The position numbers and the translations under genes are program-made. Of a stretch of 64,000 bases of DNA, positions 42,345 to 52,183 are shown in pieces (within the stretch, counting starts at the first letter, position 1; the number at the start of each line of letters is the position of its first letter). Source of the DNA: Martinezella multihospitum (GTDB lineage Bacteria; Pseudomonadota; Alphaproteobacteria; Rhizobiales; Rhizobiaceae); assembly GCF_900094585.1 (NCBI RefSeq), contig NZ_FMAG01000013.1:1-64000 (forward strand), written 5' to 3'. A model generated the notes under the pieces. The model was not told the DNA's origin, searched no databases, and was given only the letters and a program-made list of their open reading frames with translations.

Positions 42345-43527
42345 ACTGCGGCAAACATCTGGGGAAGGTTCCAGCAAAGGATGGTTCTTCGAACGCGGCA
42401 AACGCACGCTTGGGCGGTCGCCGGACTGCGACTGGCAGGTTACCGATCAGCAGCGGTCGATCTCAAAGGTTCATTGCATGATCGAACGCGATCGTGCCGG
42501 CTTCCTCCTGCGCGACCAGAGCGCCAACGGGACCCGCGTGGACGGCGTGACCATTCTGGAAGGCGAGACGGCAAGGCTTGCGGATAAATCCAAGATCGCA
42601 TTCGGCACCATCGCCTTCAACGTCGTCATCACCGGGGAGGCCGACCGCGATATCGACGATCCGGCGGACGATCTGCGTCTCAGCGATGAAACCATGACGA
42701 TCTCGGCTATCTTGGCTGACATCGCGCCCGGCGGTGGCACGGCGACTGGCGTGCTCGGCCAGCGCAACGGCGACGACTGGATTGGAGCACTGCCGCAATC
42801 GTCAAAAAAGGGCAAGTCGCCAAGCAGGAACGTTGACATCGGCTGGAACGGCCCACCCGATGTCAACGGCATCAAGCCGGTGCTGCCGGACGATTGGAAT
42901 TCGGATTTCGAGCTGGGCAGCCAGCTGGAACATGGCGCGGCGACACATGTTTCTGTGGCCGTTGCCCGCAGTTCCGGATCGGAGGCGGCCGAGAACGCCA
43001 AAACGATCATTCCCGCCAATGATATGCGAGCCGCCGATGATGCGGATCAAGGCGCGGACGATGCGAGTTTTGCGTTGCAATTCGATCCGCTGCGACAGCT
43101 TGAAGCGCTCGTTTCGACGCTGGAGCAGACACTGGACGACGAAGCGTCCGTTTTCGGAATTGAAGACAACCGGACTCACTCATCCGCTTCGCTGTTCAGC
43201 CGCGAACGGGCGGAGCAACTCGCCGACCGTCTTCGATCGCTGATTTCGAGGCAATCCACGCTTAATGCCGGCCTTGAAAACCTTGTTCGCGAAGCCAACC
43301 GGATGTTCGAACCCCGCATGGTCGAGGCGCATGTCGATGCTTCCCAACGCAAGGCGCTTTGGCGCGGCAGCGGCGACTACTGGAAGGCCTACCGCGCGCA
43401 GTTCGAAAGGGGCGGCAAAAGCATTTCGGTCCGCGATCTGCTGGCCGAGGCATTCAGCGCCTCCACCGACGGCCGCGACGACGACGATACCACCAGTTTG
43501 GCAGAGAGGACGGGCAACACCCGATGA
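42334..43527 (+). CDS. fha: FHA-domain T6SS regulator Fha (TagH)
   Basis: About 397 residues from ATG 42334. The N-terminal FHA domain (~1-105) keeps the phosphothreonine-binding residues: GRSPDCD (27-33), S44/H47 in SISKVH and NG at 65-66. A low-complexity middle follows, then the C-terminal VI_FHA region (~280-390: RSLISRQSTLNAGLENLVRE, then WRGSGDYWKAYRAQFERGGK). In Agrobacterium, Fha binds PpkA-phosphorylated TssL and turns on secretion; both partners are encoded in this operon. ATGA overlap with tssK. Confidence 0.93.
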   Translation: MRLELRQTSGEGSSKGWFFERGKRTLGRSPDCDWQVTDQQRSISKVHCMIERDRAGFLLRDQSANGTRVDGVTILEGETARLADKSKIAFGTIAFNVVITGEADRDIDDPADDLRLSDETMTISAILADIAPGGGTATGVLGQRNGDDWIGALPQSSKKGKSPSRNVDIGWNGPPDVNGIKPVLPDDWNSDFELGSQLEHGAATHVSVAVARSSGSEAAENAKTIIPANDMRAADDADQGADDASFALQFDPLRQLEALVSTLEQTLDDEASVFGIEDNRTHSSASLFSRERAEQLADRLRSLISRQSTLNAGLENLVREANRMFEPRMVEAHVDASQRKALWRGSGDYWKAYRAQFERGGKSISVRDLLAEAFSASTDGRDDDDTTSLAERTGNTR

Positions 43528-44864
43528 AGAACGAAAATCGCGTGGCTTGGAGCGAGGGCATGTTCCTTCGCGTGCAGCATTTTCAGCAGGCCGACCGCTG
43601 GACAGAGCGGCTGGTCAGAACGACTGCGCGGGGGCTGGCACCCTACCCCTGGGGTATTGCAGAGATCGGCATCGATCGCAGCGCGCTCGCGATCGGCCAA
43701 TTCGCACTGTCGAATCTGCGCGGCATCCTGCCCGACGGCACGCCGTTTGAAGCGCCGATCGATGCGGATCTGCCGCCGCCGCTGGAGCTCGACGATTCAA
43801 CGAAGAACGCCATCGTCTATCTGGCACTGCCGACACGTCAGCCCGGCAGAGCCGACGTCGCCATGAACGGCAGCGCCATGCGCAACAGCGTTCGTATCAC
43901 CGCCTCGCAATATGAAGCGCCGGATGCGAACTTGGAAACCGACTTCATGGCGCCGATCGATGTCGGCCGCCTGAGCCTGCGTTACCTGAAGACCGGCGAC
44001 GAACTGGCCGGCTACGATCTGATCGGCCTTGCCCGTATCATCGAGGTTCGCTCCGACCGGTCGGTCATTCTCGATCCGGACTACATCGCGCCCTCGCTGA
44101 ATTGTGCGGCCGAAGCGCGGCTGAACGAACTTATCACCGAATTGCTCGGCATCGTCCGCCACCGGGCTGAGGCGATCGCCGAACGCATCGGCGATCCCAC
44201 GGTGCGCGGCACCGCGGAAGTCGGCGATTATTTTCTGCTGCATATCCTCAATCGCGCCGACCCCATGCTGCGCCATATCGCGGCGAATGCTTCGCGCATG
44301 CATCCGATGACCTTCTACGAAGAGTGCATCCAGCTTGCCGGCGAGCTTGCCACCTTCACGACCGACCGCAAGCGTGCCAGCGACTTTCCGCCCTATCGCC
44401 ATGATGATCTGAAAGCGACATTTTCATCTGTTTTCAATGATCTGCGCGCGTCTCTTTCTGCAGTGCTCGAGCAGGCAGCCGTTGCAATCGAACTCATCGA
44501 GCGCCGTCACGACGTGCGTGTCGGGACCATCAACGACCGCTCGTTGCTCAAGGATGCCGGCTTCGTGCTTGCGGTCCGCGCCGAGATGTCGGCCGAGGAT
44601 GTCAGGCGCAAGCTGCCCGCGCAGATCAAGATCGGGCCTGTGGAGCGCATTGCCGAGCTCGTCAATGTCGCGCTGCCCGGCATTCCCGTCAGGCCGCTTC
44701 CCGTATTGCCGCGGCAGCTGCCCTACCGGTCCGGCACGATCTACTTCGAACTCGATACAAAAAATCCGCTTTGGAAACAGCTTGATACCTCCGGTGCGAT
44801 CGCGCTGCATCTTGCGGGCGACTTCCCTGGCCTGGAGATGGAACTGTGGGCTCTCAGAGAATGA
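43524..44864 (+). CDS. tssK: T6SS baseplate protein TssK
   Basis: A 446-residue TssK/ImpJ. The start ENRVAWSEGMFLRVQHFQQADRW is diagnostic, with ALGPYPWG-like GLAPYPWGI, LPLAR-type LIGLARIIEVRSDRSVILDPDYI and the C-terminal YFELDTKNPLWKQL. It anchors the baseplate to TssL and TssM. Overlaps fha and tssL by four bases each, so expression is coupled. Confidence 0.95.
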   Translation: MKNENRVAWSEGMFLRVQHFQQADRWTERLVRTTARGLAPYPWGIAEIGIDRSALAIGQFALSNLRGILPDGTPFEAPIDADLPPPLELDDSTKNAIVYLALPTRQPGRADVAMNGSAMRNSVRITASQYEAPDANLETDFMAPIDVGRLSLRYLKTGDELAGYDLIGLARIIEVRSDRSVILDPDYIAPSLNCAAEARLNELITELLGIVRHRAEAIAERIGDPTVRGTAEVGDYFLLHILNRADPMLRHIAANASRMHPMTFYEECIQLAGELATFTTDRKRASDFPPYRHDDLKATFSSVFNDLRASLSAVLEQAAVAIELIERRHDVRVGTINDRSLLKDAGFVLAVRAEMSAEDVRRKLPAQIKIGPVERIAELVNVALPGIPVRPLPVLPRQLPYRSGTIYFELDTKNPLWKQLDTSGAIALHLAGDFPGLEMELWALRE

Positions 44865-46390
44865 ACACACCGCGCTCAACACCCTGGCACGAGCTGCCGA
44901 CGATCATCGAGCTGACCGAGGACGGCGCGCGCAAGAACGAAGCCGCCCGCAAGATGGCCGATATTCTCGATGAGGAGCTGGATAAGCAGCCGAACGACAA
45001 ATCGGGCAATGCAGCCGGTGGCTGGTCCGTCGATGCCTTGATCCGCGGCTTTCGCTTCGGCGGTGATGACATTCCGACCATCGTGCGCTCGGCCGCACCA
45101 TTGCTCAATCTTGCGCACAGCCTGCGCAACACCGAAAAACAGCCCGACATTGCCGAACTCAGGCGCGTGACGATCGACGCGGTCGGACGCTACGAGCGCG
45201 ATCTTGCCAGCGCGCGCATTAGCCAGGAACGGGCACGCGCGGCGCACTATGTCATCTGTGCGACCATCGACGATGTGGTTTTGAGCAAGCCGTGGGGCGT
45301 GCGCGCCGGCTGGGCGCGATCTGGCCTGGTATCGACCTTCCACATGGACGTCACCGGCGGCGATCGCGTCTTCGATCTCCTGGACCATTTCCAGCAAAGC
45401 CCAGGCACCAACAAGGACCTGCTGCTTCTCATCTATCTCTGCCTGTCGCTCGCCTTCGAAGGCCGCACGCGCGTTTCGCCGCGCGGATCGCTGGAACTCG
45501 GGCGCATCCGTGACAGCCTCTACAAGACCTTGCTCGGTCAGTATGGCGTCTTCGAGCGCGAGCTTTCGCCGCATTGGCGCGGTGTTTCGGCCCGCCATAA
45601 GCCGCTGCGCACGGCTGTTGCGCTTTGGACGATCCTTTCCGTGCTCGCGCTTCTGTTTGCGCTCGGCTACATGTTCTTCACGCTGTCGCTCAACAACGCT
45701 TCCGACGCAACCTTCGAGCGCCTGGCCAACCTGCCGCCGCGCGATACGCCAAGCGTTCTGATCGACGCGCCGAAGCCGAAGGAAGTCGCCGTACAGACGC
45801 CGCCGCCTGTGAGGAAGCAGCCGGAGACACCGCCAGCGGTCAAGCCGCAACCGACGCCGCTCGACAATCTGCTCGCTTTCCTCCAGCCGGAAGTCGACCG
45901 CAAGCTGGTTACTCTGTCGAATTCCAATGGCAGGCTACTGGTGCGCATCAACAATTCCGGCCTGTTCGATACCGGCAGCGCTGAAGTCAGCACCAAATTC
46001 CGCGATCTCCTCCAGCGCATCGGCGGAGCGTTGGCGTCGGAAAAATTCCGCGCCGTCGTCGTCGGCTATACCGACAATGTGCCGATCCGCACCGCGCAGT
46101 TCCCGTCGAACTGGCATCTTTCGGAGGCTCGCGCCCGCGCCGTCGGCGATATCCTTGCCGCCTATGCCGGTAAGGAGGCCATCCTTACCGAAGGACGCGC
46201 CGATAGCGATCCGCTCGCAAGCAACGACACGGCGGAAGGACGCGAGGCTAACCGCCGGACGGAGATCCTTGTGCTGACAGATCCGACCCAGCGCCTTGGC
46301 GATGCGGCCCTCAATCCGCAGGCAACGCCCCAAACGCAGACCGGCAATACGCCGCCGTCATCTGCAACGATGACGGGAGGAGCCCGATGA
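44861..46390 (+). CDS. tssL: T6SS membrane complex protein TssL with OmpA domain
   Basis: A 509-residue TssL. Residues ~60-240 are the cytoplasmic DotU-like hook (NLAHSLRN, AHYVICATIDDVVLSKPWG, LLLIYLCLSLAFEGRTRV). A single membrane helix spans ~251-275 (ALWTILSVLALLFALGYMFF). A Pro-rich periplasmic linker leads to an OmpA-like peptidoglycan-binding domain (~350-475: VVVGYTDNVPI, SNWHLSEARARAVG, ASNDTAEGREANRRTEIL). Threonine 14 in HELPTIIEL matches the position phosphorylated by PpkA in Agrobacterium TssL. ATGA overlaps with tssK and tssM. Confidence 0.95.
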   Translation: MNTPRSTPWHELPTIIELTEDGARKNEAARKMADILDEELDKQPNDKSGNAAGGWSVDALIRGFRFGGDDIPTIVRSAAPLLNLAHSLRNTEKQPDIAELRRVTIDAVGRYERDLASARISQERARAAHYVICATIDDVVLSKPWGVRAGWARSGLVSTFHMDVTGGDRVFDLLDHFQQSPGTNKDLLLLIYLCLSLAFEGRTRVSPRGSLELGRIRDSLYKTLLGQYGVFERELSPHWRGVSARHKPLRTAVALWTILSVLALLFALGYMFFTLSLNNASDATFERLANLPPRDTPSVLIDAPKPKEVAVQTPPPVRKQPETPPAVKPQPTPLDNLLAFLQPEVDRKLVTLSNSNGRLLVRINNSGLFDTGSAEVSTKFRDLLQRIGGALASEKFRAVVVGYTDNVPIRTAQFPSNWHLSEARARAVGDILAAYAGKEAILTEGRADSDPLASNDTAEGREANRRTEILVLTDPTQRLGDAALNPQATPQTQTGNTPPSSATMTGGAR

Positions 46391-49300
46391 ATCCGCTTGG
46401 TGCGTTTTATACGCTTCGCTCCTACGTCTCGGCCTATGCCGGTCTTCTCGGCCAGCGCTTCATCTCGCTGATCTGGGTTGCGGCGATCTGCGTCGTTATC
46501 TGGTTCTACGGCTACATGGCCGGCTACGGCAGCTTCAAGCCGCTGGCAGGTACCGGCGCACGGATGATCGCGATTGGCGTGGTCATCGCGGCATGGCTTA
46601 TCTATCTGCTGATCACGACGTTGCGCGCCCGCAAGCGTGACAAGGCGCTGATGGATGGCATTGCCGATGATGCCGCCAGCCAACAGGCGGAAGTGGGCGA
46701 AATCCATAGCCGCCTGAAGGAAGCCTTGCTGCTTCTGCGCCGTATCAGCAAGAAGCGTTTCGGCTATATCTACGAACTGCCCTGGTACGTCATCTTCGGC
46801 GCGCCGGGATCGGGAAAGACGACGGCCCTGACCAATTCAGGCCTAAAGTTCCCGCTTGGCGATGCCATGGGCAGCAACTCCGTGCAGGGTGCCGGCGGTA
46901 CGCGCAACTGCAATTGGTGGTTCGCCGACGAGGCGATCCTGATCGACACCGCTGGCCGCTACACCACACAGGACGATTTGAATGGTGCGTCCAAGGCCGG
47001 ATGGGAAGGTTTTCTCGGGCTCTTGCGCAAATACCGCCGCTCGCAGCCGATCAACGGCGCGCTCGTCACCCTCTCGATCGGCGACCTTCTCAGCCGCGAT
47101 CACCAGGTACAGCTTGAAGAGGTGCGCTCCATTCGCAAACGCCTGTCGGAGCTTGACGAGTTCCTGCATGCACGCGTACCCGTCTATGTCGTCCTGACGA
47201 AGGCCGATCTTTTGACCGGCTTTGTCGAATTCTTCGACGGTCTTGCCAAAACCGATCGCGAGCAGGTCTGGGGCACGACCTTCAATCTCGACGAAAGCTA
47301 TAAGGGCGAGAACCTGCCTGAACGTTTCATGGAAGAGTTCGCGCTGTTGCAGCAGCGGGTCGATGCCATGCTGATCGAACGCCTGCAGCAGGAGCCGAAT
47401 ATCGAGGTTCGCGGCCGCATCTTCCGTTTCCCGGCGGAGCTTGCCTCCCTGGGAGAGCGTCTGCTGGAGCTGTTGACCGAGCTTTGTGCCTCTTCCAACC
47501 TCATCGAATCCCCCCTCGTTCGCGGCGTCTATTTCGCTTCGGGCACACAGAGCCGGGAGACGGATACTCCGCGCACGCGCCGCAGCTATTTCCTATCGCG
47601 CCTGTTCAAGGAAGTGATCTTCGGCGAAGCCTCGCTGGTTGCCCGTGACAGGCGCCTGTCCGGCAGGCAAGCCATGATCAGGCGGATTGCCTATGGCGCA
47701 GCCGCTATCGCGCTGGCGATCGTCTTCACCGGCTGGACGGCAACCTATTTTCAGAACTCGCGCGCGATCGCCGCAGCCGAACGGCGTATCGACAATTACG
47801 AGAAGCTCGCAAGCGGCATTCAGGTTCGCGACGTGACCGACGCGGATTTCCTGCGGATCCTGCCGGCGCTCGACAATCTGCGCGCGGTCACCAGCGGTTT
47901 CGACGAGGCACGTGTCTGGCCGACGAGCTTCGGCCTCGACCAGGGGGATAAGATCGCCAGCCGCCAGCGCGGAGCCTATCAGCGCGCTTTGAACGCGCTT
48001 CTTCTGCCTCGCATGCTCGCGGCACTTCAAAATGAGCTCAAGCAGACATCGGATGTCCAGAAGACTTTCGATGCCTTGAAACTGTACGGCATGCTCGGTG
48101 GAATGGGACCGATCGATAAGGATTTCGTCTCTCAGCAATCGGAAGACATGTTTGCCGCGCTTTATCGTGAGGAAGGACGATCCGCTGCACGCAAGGCACT
48201 CCTGGGACATGTCGAAGCGATGGCTGCGGGCAATCTGCCGCAGATCGAGCTGGATAATGCCCTGATTGCCAAGGCGCGGGAGACGATTCACTCGCAAAGT
48301 CTTGCAGCCCGAGCCTATGACATCCTCATCCATTCCCGGCAGGCCCGCCAGCTTGATGCCTGGCTTCCCGCCGACGCATTGGGGCCGCTCGGAGCCCAGA
48401 TTTTCCAGCGTAAATCCAAGGCAACGCTGCGTGAGGGCATTCCGGGAATTTTCACGGGCAAAGGCTATCGAGACGTGGTGCTACCGATGGTCGCGACCGC
48501 AGCCTCGGAAGCGCTCAAGGAGCAATGGGTCCGCGGCGACAGCGGTGCGGCTCCTTCGGGAATGACCGCGGACGCGATTTCCCAGGCGACGCTGCAGCTT
48601 TATTTCGACGCATTCCAGCAGCAATGGTCTTCGTTGCTGGCCGACCTTCAGGTACGCCCGTCGAGCAACCTTGCTGATGCGACCGAGACGGCGCGCATCC
48701 TGGCGGCCAATCCAAGCCCTGTGGAGATGGCGCTGAAATCCATAGCGGCCGCCACCGATCTGCGCCCTGCGGCAGGTGCCGCAATTGCCTCGCTTGACGA
48801 TGTTCCGGATGCAGCGTTGACGGCCGCCACCACAGGCGCGATCAGCGCGCCCGATCCTTACGGTCCGTTGCGGGCCGCGCTCGAGGCGAATGCCGCCAAT
48901 GCGCAACCGGCGTCCCAAGACGGCAAGGCCAATGGCAGCGATAAGCCGCGCTCCCAGATCCAGAGCCTCCAGCCGATCCTGCAGAACATCTATGGCCAGT
49001 TGTCACGCGCTGCGAATTCGACGGCAGAAGTGGCACGCGTCTTCGACGCCGGCGGCCAGCTCGCCAATGCCAATCAGGACTTGCTGCAGCAGGCCCGCGG
49101 GCTGCCGGCGCCCGCCGATGCATGGATGGTGGCGGTTGCCGCCGATATCGGGTCGCTGGCGGTCAAGACTGCCCGCGCCCGCATCAATGACCTCTGGGCT
49201 GCGGAGGGTGCCGATCTCTGCGCCCGCATCGTCACCGGTCGCTATCCCTTCGACCGCAAATCCGGCCAGGATATCGCCATGGCGGATTTCGTCCGATTGT

Positions 49301-49869
49301 TCGGACCGCAAGGCGTGTTCCAGTCTTTCTTCAAAAATCGGCTGGACGCATTTGTCGACACGAGCGCTCAGCCTTGGGGCTGGCGTGGCACCTTCGGCGG
49401 CGACAGCATACCCAGTCAGGCGATCGCGCAGTTCGAAAATGCCAGCAAGATCGAACATGCCTTCTTCCCCGCCGGCAGTGAGAAACCCTCGATATCGATC
49501 AATATCAAGCCCGTTTCGCTTTCGGACAGTGCCAATTCGGTGATGGTTGATATCGTCGGCGAGCACGTCGTTTATTATCATGGGCAAGTTGTGCCGAAAT
49601 CCATCGCCTGGCCGCCGGCTGGCGCCGTTAACCAGTCCAATGTCAGATTTTTCCCCGGCGATCTGCAACCGGCCATCACACAGACCGGCGACTGGTCGCC
49701 CTTCCGCCTGTTCGATGCCGCCAAGGTGACGGTCCAGGCTCCCGATCTTTTCCGGGCTCGATTTGAAGACAAGGGCCAGACGGCGGAATTCGACGTGCAG
49801 TTCGGTTCGGTACTCAACCCCTTCCGGCTGCAGGCATTGTCCGATTTCAGCTGCCCGGCGCAATTCTGA
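46387..49869 (+). CDS. tssM: T6SS membrane complex protein TssM (IcmF)
   Basis: An 1160-residue IcmF/TssM. Two N-terminal membrane helices (~26-45 and ~59-79), a cytoplasmic GTPase-like domain with intact Walker A GAPGSGKTT at 138-146 and LIDTAGRYTTQD, and a third helix near 430-455 (RIAYGAAAIALAIVFTGW). A large periplasmic part ends with SGPWALFRL-like GDWSPFRLFDAAKVTVQAPD. Spans the envelope with TssL. I find no tssJ lipoprotein gene for its usual outer-membrane partner. Confidence 0.95.
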   Translation: MNPLGAFYTLRSYVSAYAGLLGQRFISLIWVAAICVVIWFYGYMAGYGSFKPLAGTGARMIAIGVVIAAWLIYLLITTLRARKRDKALMDGIADDAASQQAEVGEIHSRLKEALLLLRRISKKRFGYIYELPWYVIFGAPGSGKTTALTNSGLKFPLGDAMGSNSVQGAGGTRNCNWWFADEAILIDTAGRYTTQDDLNGASKAGWEGFLGLLRKYRRSQPINGALVTLSIGDLLSRDHQVQLEEVRSIRKRLSELDEFLHARVPVYVVLTKADLLTGFVEFFDGLAKTDREQVWGTTFNLDESYKGENLPERFMEEFALLQQRVDAMLIERLQQEPNIEVRGRIFRFPAELASLGERLLELLTELCASSNLIESPLVRGVYFASGTQSRETDTPRTRRSYFLSRLFKEVIFGEASLVARDRRLSGRQAMIRRIAYGAAAIALAIVFTGWTATYFQNSRAIAAAERRIDNYEKLASGIQVRDVTDADFLRILPALDNLRAVTSGFDEARVWPTSFGLDQGDKIASRQRGAYQRALNALLLPRMLAALQNELKQTSDVQKTFDALKLYGMLGGMGPIDKDFVSQQSEDMFAALYREEGRSAARKALLGHVEAMAAGNLPQIELDNALIAKARETIHSQSLAARAYDILIHSRQARQLDAWLPADALGPLGAQIFQRKSKATLREGIPGIFTGKGYRDVVLPMVATAASEALKEQWVRGDSGAAPSGMTADAISQATLQLYFDAFQQQWSSLLADLQVRPSSNLADATETARILAANPSPVEMALKSIAAATDLRPAAGAAIASLDDVPDAALTAATTGAISAPDPYGPLRAALEANAANAQPASQDGKANGSDKPRSQIQSLQPILQNIYGQLSRAANSTAEVARVFDAGGQLANANQDLLQQARGLPAPADAWMVAVAADIGSLAVKTARARINDLWAAEGADLCARIVTGRYPFDRKSGQDIAMADFVRLFGPQGVFQSFFKNRLDAFVDTSAQPWGWRGTFGGDSIPSQAIAQFENASKIEHAFFPAGSEKPSISINIKPVSLSDSANSVMVDIVGEHVVYYHGQVVPKSIAWPPAGAVNQSNVRFFPGDLQPAITQTGDWSPFRLFDAAKVTVQAPDLFRARFEDKGQTAEFDVQFGSVLNPFRLQALSDFSCPAQF

Positions 49870-49878
49870 CGGTCCGCC

Positions 49879-51264
49879 ATGAACGAACCGCTCGCCCGCA
49901 CTCAATCGCCGATGCAAGCCGACGCGATCGGCTTTTTCGGAAAGTTGCCGACGCACGGAGATTTCGTTTCCTCAGCGCTCGGCTCGCGTCTCCAGAGCGA
50001 ACTCGATCAATGGGTTCACAATGGCCTGATCGCACTCGAAGCAGCATTGGGATCGGATTGGCGCCGGCTGTTTCATGCAACGGCTGCCTGGCGCTTCGTC
50101 GTCAGCAAGGGCGTGTGGGCGCCGTCTGCTGTTGCAGGCGTTCTTCTGCCGAGCCGTGACCGCGTCGGCCGAAGTTTCCCTCTGATTATAGCCGCTCAAT
50201 TGCAGCGCTTCTCCGGACAGCTGCGTGATCTGTGCGAAGATGATAGCTGGTTTACCGCTGCCGAAGCCCTGGCGGAGACCTCCGACAAGGCCGACTTCGA
50301 GATGCAACGTTTCGTCGAGGGCATCAAGCGGCTTCGCCCGCCATTCATCGATAAGCGATCGGCCACGACGCAGCTCGCGACCATAGGCAATGCCCCGGCG
50401 CCCGCATCTCTCTGGTGGCGCATCAGTCCCGGCACCCGCCACGGCAAGGGGTTTCGCACCGTGACCGCCCCCACGGCGCAGGATTTTGTCAAGCTCATCA
50501 CGGCAGACACTCACAAGGTAGCCGAGACTGCCGAACCGGCGGTGCACCCGGTCGCCGCCAATCCGATCGAAGCGCCGCAAACGACGAAAGCGGCATGGTC
50601 AGATTTCGCAATAGCGCACAGCCATTCCAGCCATGCCGGCACACGCCTCTCACTGAATGCCGACGCGCTCCTTCTGAGTGCAGCACCGCATATCTACGCT
50701 ATTGCGGATGGCGTCGGCGATGGCATCGGCGCCATTGAAGCGGCGCGGATCACAACAGGAATCCTCGCCGGCATTCCGCGGCGTGAGGCACTGCAGCTGC
50801 TGGTACAGGACATCAAAAGCAAGCTCAGCCATGCCCATGCGATCCTGCGCGCCAAGGGTGCCACCGCCGAACGCGAGCCTCCTGTCGCCAGCGTCGTGAC
50901 CGCCGCATTGCTGGATGGCGAGTTCGCCGCGGTATGGGCGGGAGATGCACGCTGCTATCTGTTGCGCGATGGGATGATGCGGCTGTTGACCCACGACCAT
51001 ATCGACATCGGGTTGCGGCGAACACTTGGCCGAGCTCTGGGGCTGCAGGATCAATTCGTCTCGGAAACCGTTGGCGACCAGCTTCAACGCGGCGACCGGC
51101 TCCTGCTTGCAAGCGGTCCGCTTTCCCGCACGCTTACCGATCGCGTCATCGCCGAGATCCTGATCGAGACGCCGCTTGAACAAGCGGCCGAGGCGCTGAT
51201 CCAGGAAGCGCTCATCGCCAATTGCCGCGAGAATGTCAGCGCGATCGTCATCGGCGCGACATGA
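49879..51264 (+). CDS. TagF-PppA fusion: T6SS repressor domain plus PP2C phosphatase
   Basis: A 461-residue fusion, as in Agrobacterium. TagF domain (~14-200): IGFFGKLPTHGDFVS, then WRFVVSKGVWAPSAVAGVLLPSRDRVGRSFPL. PP2C phosphatase domain (~235-460): metal-binding AIADGVGDG (D277), VWAGDARCYLLRDG (D356), then ALGLQDQF and the late CRENVSAIVI. It should dephosphorylate the PpkA target (TssL) and repress assembly. Nine bases after tssM; ATGA overlap with ppkA. Confidence 0.93.
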   Translation: MNEPLARTQSPMQADAIGFFGKLPTHGDFVSSALGSRLQSELDQWVHNGLIALEAALGSDWRRLFHATAAWRFVVSKGVWAPSAVAGVLLPSRDRVGRSFPLIIAAQLQRFSGQLRDLCEDDSWFTAAEALAETSDKADFEMQRFVEGIKRLRPPFIDKRSATTQLATIGNAPAPASLWWRISPGTRHGKGFRTVTAPTAQDFVKLITADTHKVAETAEPAVHPVAANPIEAPQTTKAAWSDFAIAHSHSSHAGTRLSLNADALLLSAAPHIYAIADGVGDGIGAIEAARITTGILAGIPRREALQLLVQDIKSKLSHAHAILRAKGATAEREPPVASVVTAALLDGEFAAVWAGDARCYLLRDGMMRLLTHDHIDIGLRRTLGRALGLQDQFVSETVGDQLQRGDRLLLASGPLSRTLTDRVIAEILIETPLEQAAEALIQEALIANCRENVSAIVIGAT

Positions 51265-52172
51265 GCGGCGATACAAACGACGAGGGCATGAAAAGGATTG
51301 CGGCCAGCTTTGCCGAGCTGCAGCATCTTCTAACCCATGACGGCGAAGCCGAACGGCCGAAAGGGATGCGCGATCTGCTGATCGATCGATTGCGCGATGC
51401 ATTGGACCGGCGCCTGCCTTCCTTGCCCGATGGCGAGCCGGCTTTCATCGCCAATACCTTTCTCGTCGAGGCGGTTACGCACCGCAACGAACGGACGGAA
51501 ATCAGCCGATTGCGCCACCGCGATCTCGGTACGCTCCATGCCATGAAAACCATCCCGGCGGATCGCTCAAGCGAGGCGACCGCCAAAGCCCTGCTGCTGC
51601 GTGAGGGAAGCATTGGCATGACGCTTCGCTGCAGCGGCCTTGCTTCCGCTCAGTGCGCCATCCGCCTGCCCGATGGGCGCCCGGCGCTCATCATGGAATG
51701 GATCGGGCCGTCCTTGTCGCAACGATTGACGAAAGGTTCTCTGTCGGCGGAGGATGTCAGAGCGACGGCGAAATCCATGCTTGCCGGACTGAGCGCGATC
51801 CATCATGCCGGTTATGTCCACGGAGATATTTCCCCGGCTAATCTTCTGCTTCGAGATGGCAATCTCAATCAGCTGAAAATCGCCGATTTCGGCACGGCGG
51901 CAGAATGTGGAACTCGATACCGCGATCTCGATATCGCCAAGGCGGTGACGCCGGGATTCACCGCGCCAGAAGTTTCTGGCGGTGCCGCCATGCAGTTCAG
52001 TGCCGACCTCTTTTCGGCCGGACGGGTCATGAACCTGCTTCTGGAACATTGCCGCGAGAACGGGGAATCGATCGCGGCAATAAAGGCGACCGCCCGGCAT
52101 CTGGCGGACCCCGCTCCTTCCCGGAGGCCGCCGAACGCGATGGCGGCCCTTGCCTTGATAGAGACAGTCTAG
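51261..52172 (+). CDS. ppkA: T6SS serine/threonine protein kinase PpkA
   Basis: A 303-residue cytoplasmic Hanks-type kinase, without the C-terminal membrane/VWA part of Pseudomonas PpkA. Invariant residues are present: ATP lysine K96 (LHAMKTIP), catalytic D189 and N194 (YVHGDISPANLLL, HGD in place of HRD), DFG at 209-211 and TAPEVSGG. It starts with an N-terminal ~75-residue extension. Expected to phosphorylate TssL to recruit Fha; the opposing phosphatase is the gene before it. Last gene of the operon, converging with the export lipoprotein gene. Confidence 0.92.
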   Translation: MSGDTNDEGMKRIAASFAELQHLLTHDGEAERPKGMRDLLIDRLRDALDRRLPSLPDGEPAFIANTFLVEAVTHRNERTEISRLRHRDLGTLHAMKTIPADRSSEATAKALLLREGSIGMTLRCSGLASAQCAIRLPDGRPALIMEWIGPSLSQRLTKGSLSAEDVRATAKSMLAGLSAIHHAGYVHGDISPANLLLRDGNLNQLKIADFGTAAECGTRYRDLDIAKAVTPGFTAPEVSGGAAMQFSADLFSAGRVMNLLLEHCRENGESIAAIKATARHLADPAPSRRPPNAMAALALIETV

Positions 52173-52183
52173 TTCGAACCCTG

